Source: Candidatus Desulfosporosinus infrequens
GTDB lineage: Bacteria > Bacillota > Desulfitobacteriia > Desulfitobacteriales > Desulfitobacteriaceae
Reading direction: 5' to 3'
NCBI GenBank assembly: GCA_900290375.1
Contig: OMOF01000013.1
Location: forward strand, 14,762 to 53,752
Length of the DNA: 38,991 nt
Part shown: piece by piece, positions 16,764-24,485 of the stretch
How positions within the stretch are numbered: the first letter of the stretch is position 1
Layout: each line of letters begins with the position of its first letter
Notes under the pieces: model-generated
What the model saw: only the letters and a program-made list of their open reading frames with translations
What the model was told of the DNA's origin: nothing
Databases searched by the model: none
Translations under genes and position numbers: made by a program

Positions 16764-17749
16764 TATTTCCATCCCCTGACATTATTTTTGAAGATCAAGA
16801 TAAAGAAGGGTACCCCAATCAAGGAGGTGAGAATCCCTAGGGGGACTTCGACTGAGCCAAGACAACGGGCCAAATCATCGACAAGCAATAAATAGGTTGC
16901 CCCAAGAATAAACGTGACGGGCAAGAGCGTTCTATAGTTGGGACCAACGATGGCCCGAGCCAGATGGGGAATCACCAAACCAATCCAGCCGACCATACCG
17001 GAGATAGAAACGGATGCTGCTGTTACTAAAGTCGAACTTATGACCACGATTAACCTTAGCCTATTGGTATTAATCCCCAGAGTCCGAGCCTCATCTTCTC
17101 CAAAGGCCAGCACATTTAATCTCCAGCGCACTAGAAAAAGGGGGATAAAGCCTAGCGTGATGGGAATCATGGCGCTGAAGAGATCCCCCTTATCTACAGA
17201 AGATAGGCTACCCATCAACCAGAAGGTAATGGCCGGGAGTTTATCATTGGCATCGGCAAAATATTTCAGAGCACCCGTGCCTGACGAAAAAAGAGTACTA
17301 ATCATGATTCCACTCAGCACCAAACCGACCGTCGGGTCATAGTCAAGTTTGATATTGATCAAATAAGCCAAAAGTACCGCAACAAGCCCAAAAAGAAAGG
17401 CCGAAACCTGGATGACAAACCCGGATTGTGAATAATATATTGCCAGGCAGGCACCAAATCCTGCCCCAGCCGAGGCACCCAGGATATCCGGAGATACCAG
17501 AGGATTCTTGAACATGCCTTGATAGGCAGCACCCGCAGTTGAAAGCGCCGCTCCAACCAGCATCGCCGCAAAAATGCGCGGTAATCTGATGTTAAAGACA
17601 ACGGTTTCCAGATTCGTTTCTGCCCCGCTGCCAAAATAATGCCCATAAAGGATTGACCAGAGCTGAGGGAGCGAAATAGCATAGCGTCCGATAGCAAACG
17701 AAAATAGAAACGCTGCGATCAGAAATAGAACAAGGATGAATTTCTTCAT
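16763..17749 (-). CDS. FecCD-type ABC importer permease
   Basis: 328 residues and the shortest of the four permeases: it begins directly with helix 1 (MKKFILVLFLIAAFLFSFAIGRY) without the hydrophilic leader of the others. FecCD motifs RLPRIFAAMLVGAALSTAGAA, NPLVSPDILGASAGAGFG, ITFWLMGSLSSV, GMVGWIGLVIPHLARAIVGPNY and VEVPLGILTSLIG are present. Sequence choices (NPLVSPDILG, FWLMGSL) ally it with the 5129 permease. The ATG overlaps the TGA of the upstream methyltransferase fragment (ATGA) and its own ribosome site is weak (AAGGAAGGG at about 14 nt), so it may depend on translation of that fragment. Confidence 0.93.
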   Translation of the reverse strand: MKKFILVLFLIAAFLFSFAIGRYAISLPQLWSILYGHYFGSGAETNLETVVFNIRLPRIFAAMLVGAALSTAGAAYQGMFKNPLVSPDILGASAGAGFGACLAIYYSQSGFVIQVSAFLFGLVAVLLAYLINIKLDYDPTVGLVLSGIMISTLFSSGTGALKYFADANDKLPAITFWLMGSLSSVDKGDLFSAMIPITLGFIPLFLVRWRLNVLAFGEDEARTLGINTNRLRLIVVISSTLVTAASVSISGMVGWIGLVIPHLARAIVGPNYRTLLPVTFILGATYLLLVDDLARCLGSVEVPLGILTSLIGVPFFILIFKNNVRGWK

Positions 17750-18003
17750 TGAGCTGGTGACAACCCTTCCTTTTGCCTAAGGTGTAGCTTGGATACTCCG
17801 TAAGCGCTAGGCACATCAGCCCTACTTAGTAGCTTGACTCCTAGGAATATTTCTTTTCTTGTTCTCCTTCCCGTTTTTTCTAACCAGTCAAACAAGCCTG
17901 AATCGATGGCCATTCTCACTACCTGGAAGGATTTATAGGATTTCATGAGGTTTTCAATGACCTCAAGTTTCTCTAGGATTTGGATGTCCGCTATTTTTTT
18001 CAT
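17746..18003 (-). pseudogene. N-terminal fragment of an O-methyltransferase-like protein
   Basis: 85 codons from ATG 18003, which has GAGGAGG 8 nt upstream. The first 50 residues (MKSYKSFQVVRMAIDSGLFDWLEKTGRRTRKEIF) match the N-terminal dimerisation/winged-helix part of O-methyltransferases of the hydroxyneurosporene/caffeate type. After that the sequence no longer matches, and the frame ends by overlapping the permease start. The SAM-binding domain is absent, so it cannot methylate. It follows leader RNA 1 and may survive as a leader cistron that feeds ribosomes into the permease; that role is inference. Confidence 0.65.
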
Positions 18004-18077
18004 TACTACTACCTCCTCGAAAATTATGATCATAGATATTTGGCAATTGTATGAAAATTTGGTTTCTTGAATTTAGC

Positions 18078-18222
18078 TTAAAAAATAACTCCACCCATAG
18101 AAAGTGGAGCCATGCCAAACAAAAGCCTAGCTGACTTAGCCACCTCCTTTTCAATAGTGAAGGCATATCCGTTTCCGGGTACACCCTGAGGACCATTGGT
18201 CCTGTCCAGCAACCATGGATTT
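18078..18222 (-). promoter_or_regulatory. Moco-type riboswitch 1 with terminator
   Basis: Minus-strand RNA whose core matches the other two leaders here: GGTTGCTGGAC, a variable hairpin (GGACC-aat-GGTCC), CAGGGTGTACCCGGAAACGG, ATATGCCTTC and GAAAAGGAGGTGGCT. I identify this as the MOCO_RNA (molybdenum/tungsten cofactor) family from memory of its conserved CCGGAAAC...TATGCCTTC core. At 18078-18112 a CTCCAC/GTGGAG hairpin is followed by TTATTTTTT, an intrinsic terminator. It precedes the methyltransferase fragment by about 75 nt and so controls the 9.4-18.0 kb run. Its 5' arm (plus strand beyond about 18215) lacks the CTCCGAGCC seen in leaders 2 and 3, so the closing helix may be altered. Confidence 0.72.
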
Positions 18223-18521
18223 GCTCTAAATAGCCAGACAACATTGTCTAGCTATGAAAGTGATTACAGGGAAATTAAGTTTGAGATGTTAATAGATTCG
18301 CTCGATATTGATGTAACCATTGATTATCGGTTTTCAAACCATCCAGGATATGCTTGGCGTCGTTTCCTAACTACTTTAAGTGCAGAAACTGCTAAAAAAG
18401 TTTCTTCTTTACCTCCAATCATCGTAATACACAACTACATCTGATCTATATCGAGCAACTTAAACGCATGACGTGCGTCGCAGGAAATATTAAGTAACCT
18501 GAAGGAAGAAGGTGACACCTA
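18223..18521. other. Intergenic region with an unassigned short plus-strand frame
   Basis: Between leader RNA 1 and the plus-strand radical SAM gene. The plus strand is open to a TGA near 18442 and gives FEMLIDSLDIDVTIDYRFSN and GYAWRRFLTTLSAETAKKV, which looks protein-like. It has no start with a ribosome binding site, and its upstream part would overlap the leader RNA. It could be the 3' end of a lost gene. The promoters of the two divergent genes must lie here, but I see no clear -35/-10 pair. Confidence 0.35.
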
Positions 18522-19136
18522 ATGATCAATTTGCCTACGACTATCACCTATGAAATAGAGAACTCGTTGTACCTTAACATTACCAACCGTTGTACCAATC
18601 ACTGTACCTTTTGTGTGAGAAACAATTCGGATGGAGTTGTTAGTGGACTAAATCTTTGGCTGAAAAGGGAACCCACTGTCGATGAGATTCTTGAAAATAT
18701 TTTAAATCTGGAGATTTCTAAATATAAGGAATTTGTATTTTGTGGGTATGGGGAACCGCTAATGCGTACCTATGATCTTATTGAGATTTGCAAAAAGCTG
18801 AAAGCTTCCTATAACATGCCCATTCGCATTAACACAAACGGTCAAGCCAATTTGATTAATGGCTGCGATATCACCCCGTTGTTAGAAGGGCTGGTAGATA
18901 CTATTTCTATTAGCCTGAATGCCAAGGATAAACAAGAGTATCAGGCCTTATGCTTGTCTGATTTTGGAGAAACGGCTTTCGAAGGAATCTTAGATTTCAC
19001 CGCCAAATGCCAAAAATATATTCCTAAGGTGGTTCTTTCGGTAGTTGACCTTATTTCCGGGGAAGACATTCAAGCGTGTAAGCAGATTGTCGAAGGCATA
19101 GGTGTCGATTTCAGAGTAAGACATCTTGCTGTTTGA
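18522..19136 (+). CDS. TatD-family-associated radical SAM protein
   Basis: 204 residues. LYLNITNRCTNHCTFCVRN carries the classical CX3CX2C [4Fe-4S] motif at residues about 24-31. GLNLWLKREPT, EFVFCGYGEPLMR, IRINTNGQANLI and ISISLNAKDKQEYQ follow in the order typical of the short radical SAM family found beside TatD nuclease genes. The length (about 200 residues) fits the family. Start ATG at 18522 after GAAGGAAGAAGG. No TatD gene is present. It is the only plus-strand gene between 0 and 33 kb and is convergent with the NifH-like gene. Substrate unknown for the family; membership is confident. Confidence 0.9.
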   Translation: MINLPTTITYEIENSLYLNITNRCTNHCTFCVRNNSDGVVSGLNLWLKREPTVDEILENILNLEISKYKEFVFCGYGEPLMRTYDLIEICKKLKASYNMPIRINTNGQANLINGCDITPLLEGLVDTISISLNAKDKQEYQALCLSDFGETAFEGILDFTAKCQKYIPKVVLSVVDLISGEDIQACKQIVEGIGVDFRVRHLAV

Positions 19137-19139
19137 ACG

Positions 19140-19170
19140 CTTGGTCGGGGACCAAGTATACTGTTGTCTT
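19140..19170 (+). terminator. Possible terminator after the radical SAM gene
   Basis: CTTGGTC (19140-19146) and GACCAAG (19150-19156) form a 7-bp perfect stem with a GGG loop just past the stop at 19136. A loosely T-rich tail (TGTTGTCTTTT) follows about 10 nt later. Confidence 0.45.
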
Positions 19171-19235
19171 TTAATATATCTCTGTCACTAAAGCGGAGAT
19201 CTACTGGCCCCTATGTACTTTGAATTAGCTTTAGT

Positions 19236-20093
19236 TCATAAACCCTTCTCCCTGGTTAAAAGCTGGTCAGCCCAGGTAGCTGCCCATTCACGCAACTCCT
19301 TGATCTCCATAGGATCCGGCACCTTGGACACCGTATGCTCGGCAATTGTGTTGGCTAGATTCAGATAAATTTTTGCTTGCTCTGAATCCGGTGCTGCTTC
19401 AATCGTCGTTTTGCCTTGCAACTCACTCGTGGTAACAGTTACGGAACGGGGCACATACCCAACGACCTGGGTCCCCGTTCGATTGGCAAAGTCATCGATG
19501 ATCGCTCTGCTGTAATCATCATTGATCGAGTTGGCAATCACTCCACCCAGTAAGGCGCCGCCTGAATTGGAAAATTTCTGGATTCCTTTAAATAAGTTGT
19601 TCGAAGCGTAGATCGACATAAAGTCTGCCGAAGATACGGTAAACACGTGCTCAGCAATCCCATCCCGGATTGGCATAGCAAAACCACCGCAAACCACATC
19701 CCCCAAGACATCGTAGAGGACGATATCGAGGTCTAGTTCTTCAAAGACCTTAAGCTGCTTCATGATCTGAACCGCAGTGATAATTCCCCGGCCGGCACAA
19801 CCTACCCCTGGGGCCGGTCCTCCGGCTTCTACGCAATAAACCCCTTGAAAGCCTTGGAAGATTACTTCTTCCTTTTGAACAGTATTCTTTTCCCGCAGGG
19901 TATCCAGTACGGTTGGTATATAGTTTCCATCCCGCAGCGTGTTCGTGGAGTCACTTTTCGGATCACAACCAAATTGCATTACCTTATAACCGGCCTTAGC
20001 CAGCGCTGCACTAATGTTGGAAGTGGTCGTCGATTTCCCGATGCCACCTTTACCATAAATAGCGATCTGTTTGATTTTTTTCTTAGTCACCAT
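19236..20093 (-). CDS. NifH-like nitrogenase reductase-type Fe protein
   Basis: 285 residues, P-loop Fe protein of the NifH/BchL/CfbC family. Walker A GKGGIGKST is at residues 14-22, switch I-type CDPKSDST at 43-50, cluster ligand C99 in GVGCAGRGII, and cluster ligand C135 in DVLGDVVCGGFAMP. Both cysteines of the subunit-bridging [4Fe-4S] cluster and the nucleotide motifs are intact, so an active ATP-driven electron donor is expected. The partner is presumably the D/K-like pair encoded just upstream. ATG at 20093 with AGAGGAG 4 nt upstream; 34 nt after the K-like gene. NifH of nitrogen fixation is about 290 residues and very similar in motif, but the partner's missing cofactor ligands argue against nitrogen fixation. 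Cytoplasmic. Confidence 0.93.
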   Translation of the reverse strand: MVTKKKIKQIAIYGKGGIGKSTTTSNISAALAKAGYKVMQFGCDPKSDSTNTLRDGNYIPTVLDTLREKNTVQKEEVIFQGFQGVYCVEAGGPAPGVGCAGRGIITAVQIMKQLKVFEELDLDIVLYDVLGDVVCGGFAMPIRDGIAEHVFTVSSADFMSIYASNNLFKGIQKFSNSGGALLGGVIANSINDDYSRAIIDDFANRTGTQVVGYVPRSVTVTTSELQGKTTIEAAPDSEQAKIYLNLANTIAEHTVSKVPDPMEIKELREWAATWADQLLTREKGL

Positions 20094-20127
20094 CGTTCTC
20101 CTCTGAATTTCATAATTTTTGTAGTAT

Positions 20128-21486
20128 TCAAAGCATAAAGCTTAGTTCCTCTGCGGCACGATCCCGATCCGCCCGGTCCAGGATCGCATTAAGCAGCATT
20201 TCTAAAATGCGCAGCGCTCCCCTGTAGCCGACAATCGGGAAATACGGGTGAATGAACCTGTCGGTAATAGGGAAACCCATGCGCACCAAGGGAATGTCGA
20301 GTCTGCGCGCTAAATGCTTGCCATGAACTTCTCCGATCAGCACATCGACCGGTTCATTTTTAAGGTATTGCTCAAGTTCAAAGAGATCTGTATTGCTTTG
20401 TACTACGCCCTCCGTTTCATACCGCGCAAATATTTCTTGAAGACGCTCATCAATTTCACTGGAAGCAGGACCTGTAAAGACAAACGCTGGCACCATTCCC
20501 AGGCCTGCTAAAAACTCACAGAGCGGAACAGCAAGATCAGGATCGCAAAAGACGGCGGCCTTCTTTTTATAAAACAAGGGGTGGCAATTCATGACGGTTT
20601 CTACGAGCTGCGCCCGCTGGCGTTTAAGCTCTCCTAAAGGAGCACTGCCATAAAAAAGCTGAAGCTGACGGATATACCGATCCGTTGCTTCGATCCCGAT
20701 CGGCAGATCGAGAGTAACAAACGGCATACCGCATTTTTCTGAAAGTGCTGCGGCTGGCGCTCCGGCAGCAGCAGGCCCCAGCGCAAGGATCAGTTCACAT
20801 GACCCTGCCGAAATAATTTCACTGAGTGGAGTTCCTCCTGGGGAATACTCGTCCTGCTTTTCAGGAGTCGCTGCATCAAACACATCGCTGATATCCGGGC
20901 AAACGGTGAAGTCTCCGTTAAATGAAGCAGCAATTTCTTTAATCTCCCGGATATCGCCAGGGTTGACCAGTCCCGGTATGATGAAACACTTTTTCTTTTT
21001 AAGCACCGATCTAACAGCAAGCTGGCCTAGCAGCGCTTCAACCATGCTGGAGTAACCGGTAAGATGCGAGCCGATATAACTCGGAGTCTGTGCACTAACC
21101 AGATATTTTCCTTCAGGCAACTCTATCTCGCCTAAAATTGCCGCCACATGATCTCCGATCGTTTCACTTAGACAAGTCGATTGAACGGCAATGATCTGCG
21201 GCTTGTAGATGTCAAAAATATTTTTAACAGCGACTTTAAGATTTTCCTCGCCCCCAAAAATCGCTGCGTTTTCTTTGAGCATGCTAGAGGTGACGCGAAT
21301 CGTCTTTTGAAAGTGTTTGCTGATCAGAATCTTATGATAACGGCAGCAACCGGATGACCCGTGACTATGCGGCATACAGGCCTGCACGCCCAAAGCTGCA
21401 TAGATGGCCCCGATCGGCTGGCACATTCTGAGGGGATCGATATGTAAGGCCTGTCTTGTACTCTCTACTTTATCCGTTTTTAGCAT
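20128..21486 (-). CDS. NifK-like nitrogenase component 1 subunit
   Basis: 452 residues. P-cluster ligands align with NifK: C22 in MCQPIGA (NifK Cys70), C47 in HGSSGCCRYH (Cys95), C105 in QSTCLSETIGDH (Cys153), and S140 in YIGSHLTGY where NifK has Ser188. The C-terminus keeps VRMGFPITDRF and VGYRGAL of the family. NifK proper is about 520 residues, so this is shorter, mainly at the N-terminus, more like NifN/BchB-sized homologues. It probably forms a heterotetramer with the D-like protein and shares a P-cluster-like centre with it, receiving electrons from the NifH-like protein. Its ATG overlaps the D-like stop by seven bases. It could instead be a scaffold of the NifEN type, but retention of all three cysteines favours a catalytic complex. 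Confidence 0.9.
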   Translation of the reverse strand: MLKTDKVESTRQALHIDPLRMCQPIGAIYAALGVQACMPHSHGSSGCCRYHKILISKHFQKTIRVTSSMLKENAAIFGGEENLKVAVKNIFDIYKPQIIAVQSTCLSETIGDHVAAILGEIELPEGKYLVSAQTPSYIGSHLTGYSSMVEALLGQLAVRSVLKKKKCFIIPGLVNPGDIREIKEIAASFNGDFTVCPDISDVFDAATPEKQDEYSPGGTPLSEIISAGSCELILALGPAAAGAPAAALSEKCGMPFVTLDLPIGIEATDRYIRQLQLFYGSAPLGELKRQRAQLVETVMNCHPLFYKKKAAVFCDPDLAVPLCEFLAGLGMVPAFVFTGPASSEIDERLQEIFARYETEGVVQSNTDLFELEQYLKNEPVDVLIGEVHGKHLARRLDIPLVRMGFPITDRFIHPYFPIVGYRGALRILEMLLNAILDRADRDRAAEELSFML

Positions 21487-22934
21487 AGCAGTTCACCTGC
21501 CGTCGTATCTCTCTCCCACTCAGGAACATCGGTTTCCCAATGAGAAATAAAAATACTCATCTCCAGATCTTGGGCAAACTGGAGAAATCCTTGGACCCCG
21601 GCATACTGTACGCCGCGCTCTTCAGAATTGAATGTTCTTGACTTGATGCATTTTTTATCATATTCAAACTGCTGGGTGATTCCAGAAAAACAAAGATCAG
21701 GCCTAAGCAGTTCTAAAAACTCTCTAACCTGACTCCGTGAAAGGAGAAAAGTAAGTGACCGACCATTTTCCTGTTGAGGACTCAGCTCATTAAACAGAAC
21801 GTATTCCTCCCAACGTTTAGATAGTTGGCGCGGTAATGTACATAAAAACCCCTCATTGGTCACTTCATTCTTAGCATAATCCTGGCTGATTAAGATTACT
21901 TCTACTCCCAGGTCGACAAGCATAGCCTGAAAGTGATCGCTTTTAAAGCAGTCTTCAAACAAGGCTGCCGTCAGACCGACGAAACGCTCTTTATAAGCTA
22001 AAAGCTTCGGCATCAATCCCATTACGGTATTCTTGATTGAGGCTTCTGTTCTCTCTTTCAGAGCCTGGTCCCCAAAATAATCCGCCATACCACGCAGAGA
22101 GCTGATGATATTTGAAAGTCCTGTAAAATCGACCTTTATCCAGCCAATACCGTACTTTTCTTCAATTGACTGCACGACGTCGTCAATCGCTTTATCGCTT
22201 CCAAGTATCGTCAGCGCCGCCGTATGGCCTGAGCGAAGCTCTTCGATAGTAGTAACCCCCATCATGGCGGATACAACATGATAGCCAATCTGTTCGAAGA
22301 GTGCATCGATCTCCTGTTTGTTTTTCCCGGTATAGAATTCCCCCACAATATTGATGGAGAACTCCTCTGCGGTTCTGCTTTTTGAACCAAAAATTTCGTC
22401 GACAATTTTTAGGTCGGCAACCCTATACCCCGGGATATTTTTAAATCCTTCGCACGACAAAGGAATAACCGTTATTCCGAATTTCTTTTCCGCCAACTGG
22501 GCGACTTTGTCAATATCATCTCCGATCAGTCCGACCGGACAAGTAGCGCAGATGGCAATCGCTTGCGGCTGAAAAAGAGCCACCGCTTCTTCAAGCGCCA
22601 GGGTGAGCTTTTCCTCCCCGCCAAAAATCACATCATTTTCTGTCATAGCGGTAGAAAAACTGCGGCTCGCAAACAGACTACCCTGCCTACCTACCTCTTG
22701 AGCACGGCTGTTATCCCAAGAAAAATACGCGCAGCCGACCGGACCGTGGGTGATAACAAGCACATCTGAGATCGGTGACATAGCGAGCCCTCGGCACGCC
22801 ATATAACAACAGCCACCACCATAGAAAATTCCCGGTATGGGCAAGAGCCTTTTGTTGTCATTCTTGGGAATTGAATTTAGACTCAGGCCCTCGATCAACG
22901 TTTGCTGGCCATCTTCTTGTCTACAGTTGTTCAA
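21480..22934 (-). CDS. NifD-like nitrogenase component 1 subunit without cofactor ligands
   Basis: About 484 residues from TTG 22934; AAAAGGAGG lies 9 nt upstream, while the further TTG at 22961 has none. P-cluster ligands are kept: C42 in GGCCYMAC (NifD Cys62, same 26-residue spacing to the next), C68 in THGPVGCAYFSW (Cys88) and C132 in TCPVGLIGDD (Cys154). The FeMo-cofactor ligands are not. The segment ILGSDKAIDDVV before EEKYG replaces VHCYRS (Cys275 position is Ser), and QYAGVQGFLQFAQDLEM replaces YHGYDGF (His442 position is Ala). The protein should reduce something other than N2 at an open site. Other cysteines (C43, C47) near the P-cluster are unusual. It lies 29 nt downstream of a methyltransferase. 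Confidence 0.9.
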   Translation of the reverse strand: MNNCRQEDGQQTLIEGLSLNSIPKNDNKRLLPIPGIFYGGGCCYMACRGLAMSPISDVLVITHGPVGCAYFSWDNSRAQEVGRQGSLFASRSFSTAMTENDVIFGGEEKLTLALEEAVALFQPQAIAICATCPVGLIGDDIDKVAQLAEKKFGITVIPLSCEGFKNIPGYRVADLKIVDEIFGSKSRTAEEFSINIVGEFYTGKNKQEIDALFEQIGYHVVSAMMGVTTIEELRSGHTAALTILGSDKAIDDVVQSIEEKYGIGWIKVDFTGLSNIISSLRGMADYFGDQALKERTEASIKNTVMGLMPKLLAYKERFVGLTAALFEDCFKSDHFQAMLVDLGVEVILISQDYAKNEVTNEGFLCTLPRQLSKRWEEYVLFNELSPQQENGRSLTFLLSRSQVREFLELLRPDLCFSGITQQFEYDKKCIKSRTFNSEERGVQYAGVQGFLQFAQDLEMSIFISHWETDVPEWERDTTAGELLC

Positions 22935-22963
22935 AGCAAACTGCCTCCTTTTCACAAACAAGA

Positions 22964-23587
22964 CTAGACCATTTTTTTCATCATGATCCAGACACCCCGG
23001 TCATCATTGATAATTTCCGCTGGGATCCCAAGTTCCTTTAAAAAGTCCGCATAGTCTTCCGCCCCAAATCCATTGGTGGCATCAATCACGCACTGCGGCC
23101 ACTCCGGATGCGCGACCTTCATCTTGGCAGTGATTTTCGTTCTCAACTCGGCACTACCGAAACCCTTGCCGACATACGTCATTCCGTTCGGAGCAAGCAC
23201 TCGGTAAATTTCCGCAAAGGCCTGCTTCATCTCGTCTCTGTCTCCCCAAAAACCTATTGAACCTCGACTTATAATCAGATCAAAGCCGTTATCCGGCAAG
23301 TCTATTTTTCGCACATCGCTAACGAGCGTAAAGGTTCTATCCTCAAGCGCCCAATCCTTAATCCGGTTGTTGGCGATTTGTAGGGCGTCTTCTTTTACAT
23401 CCATAAGCGTAATTCGCATATCGCTTGCTTTGGCAACGCTAAGTCCGAGGTGTCCTCCGCCGCAGCCAACATCAAGGCAAACACCATTTTTTCGCCCCAA
23501 GATCCTGATTGCATCCTGGGCGATAACCTCATAAATTGGAAAAAATATTTCATTGGCAATTTTGTCAAAGTCTTCTCTGCTCCTCAT
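22964..23587 (-). CDS. Class I SAM-dependent methyltransferase
   Basis: 207 residues. SAM motif I CLDVGCGGGHLGLSVAK is at about residues 38-54, the acidic loop ITLMDVKEDAL near 65, and LVSDVRKIDLPDNGFDLIISRG near 88-110 covers motifs II and III. This is the UbiE/Methyltransf_11 type acting on small molecules. ATG at 23587 with AAAAGGAGG 5-6 nt upstream. It lies between the transporter ATPase and the NifD-like gene in one strand-continuous operon. It may act on the same ligand that the nitrogenase-like enzyme reduces and the importer carries. Substrate not predictable; a tetrapyrrole methyltransferase fold is not present. Confidence 0.9.
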   Translation of the reverse strand: MRSREDFDKIANEIFFPIYEVIAQDAIRILGRKNGVCLDVGCGGGHLGLSVAKASDMRITLMDVKEDALQIANNRIKDWALEDRTFTLVSDVRKIDLPDNGFDLIISRGSIGFWGDRDEMKQAFAEIYRVLAPNGMTYVGKGFGSAELRTKITAKMKVAHPEWPQCVIDATNGFGAEDYADFLKELGIPAEIINDDRGVWIMMKKMV

Positions 23588-23705
23588 AATTACCTCCTTT
23601 TGCCGTAGCTCCGAAACTTTTCTGAAACCCCCTTGGCCCAGAATTTCGGAATTACTGCGGTTACCGCTTTTGTAGGCAGCGGCACGCCAAGTTTTTCACA
23701 ATACG
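23588..23705 (-). other. Spacer that reads as protein after the ATPase stop
   Basis: The frame of the ATPase continues past its TAA for about 37 sense codons (LTYCEKLGVPLPTKAVTAV, then PKFWAKGVSEKFRSYG) before a stop near the next ribosome site. There is no start codon with its own ribosome site. It is probably the tail of a lost gene or an eroded C-terminal extension. Confidence 0.3.
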
Positions 23706-24485
23706 TTAGTTAGCCAGCGGAACACAGCTTCTAATATCAACTCCTTGATCGTCGACGAATTTTGCTATTTTGACATTGATTCCATACGTATCTCTCATGT
23801 TTGCTTCGGTTATGAGATCCTCTGTCGTTCCGACCTCAAAGCCGTTTTTGTTGAGCAACGCCACTTTTGAGGAGCAAAGAAAGGCGTGATTGGGAAAATG
23901 GGAGGTCATCACAACTCCGATCCCTTCATCGGACAGCTTTTTTATTTGCAGTAGAACCCGCACCTGATTACCGTAATCGAGGTTAGAGGTGGGTTCGTCC
24001 AAAATAAGCAGCTGGGGTTTTTGCGTAATCGCTCGGGCGATTAGCACCATTTGTCGTTCACCGCCACTTATCTCGGTATAGATCATATGTTTCAAATAGG
24101 AAATGCTCAACGTTTCCAGGGATTCTTCGGCGATCTTAACATCGCCCCGTGAGGGAGAGGAAAATAAACCCAGATGCGCCATTCGCCCCATTAAAATAAC
24201 ATCCAGGACCGTATAGGGAAAAGGTGGCGTATGCGCCTGGGGGACGTAGCCGATTGCTTTAGCGAGACGCGGCTTTGACCATTTTCTAATATTCTCCCCA
24301 TCAAGAGTTATTTCACCGCCTTTGACGTCTATAAAACCTAATATGGATTTAAATAACGTCGTTTTCCCCACTCCGTTGGGACCCAGTAGACAAAAGAATT
24401 CCCCAGAAACGACCTTGAAGGAGATATTCCGAAGAACAGTCCTTTTCGAATAACCGAACGAGGCGTCTTTTATTTCCAAGATCAT
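23706..24485 (-). CDS. FecE/BtuD-type ABC importer ATPase
   Basis: 259 residues from ATG 24485, chosen because GAGGAA lies 9 nt upstream and the ATG overlaps the permease stop (ATGA). The frame is open a further 74 codons upstream but that part is antisense-like filler inside the permease. Walker A GPNGVGKTT, Q-loop YVPQAHTPPF, signature ISGGERQM, Walker B LLILDEPTSNLD and switch MTSHF are intact. Very like the 10569 ATPase. Energises the importer of the nitrogenase-like operon. Confidence 0.93.
   Translation of the reverse strand: MILEIKDASFGYSKRTVLRNISFKVVSGEFFCLLGPNGVGKTTLFKSILGFIDVKGGEITLDGENIRKWSKPRLAKAIGYVPQAHTPPFPYTVLDVILMGRMAHLGLFSSPSRGDVKIAEESLETLSISYLKHMIYTEISGGERQMVLIARAITQKPQLLILDEPTSNLDYGNQVRVLLQIKKLSDEGIGVVMTSHFPNHAFLCSSKVALLNKNGFEVGTTEDLITEANMRDTYGINVKIAKFVDDQGVDIRSCVPLAN

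Noticed and set aside
18196..18444. Plus-strand 82-codon gene
   Set aside because: Its start lies inside leader RNA 1 without a ribosome site; at best a fragment of a lost gene.
19236..22934. A nitrogen-fixation nifHDK operon
   Set aside because: The D-like chain lacks the Cys275 and His442 cofactor ligands and no nifB, nifE, nifN or nifV is in the window.
19236..22934. Protochlorophyllide/chlorin reductase (BchLNB) or coenzyme F430 reductase (CfbCD)
   Set aside because: No chlorophyll or F430 synthesis genes adjoin. The motif set is closer to NifD/NifK with all six P-cluster cysteines, and two different component-1 chains are encoded, unlike the single CfbD. A related tetrapyrrole role is not excluded.
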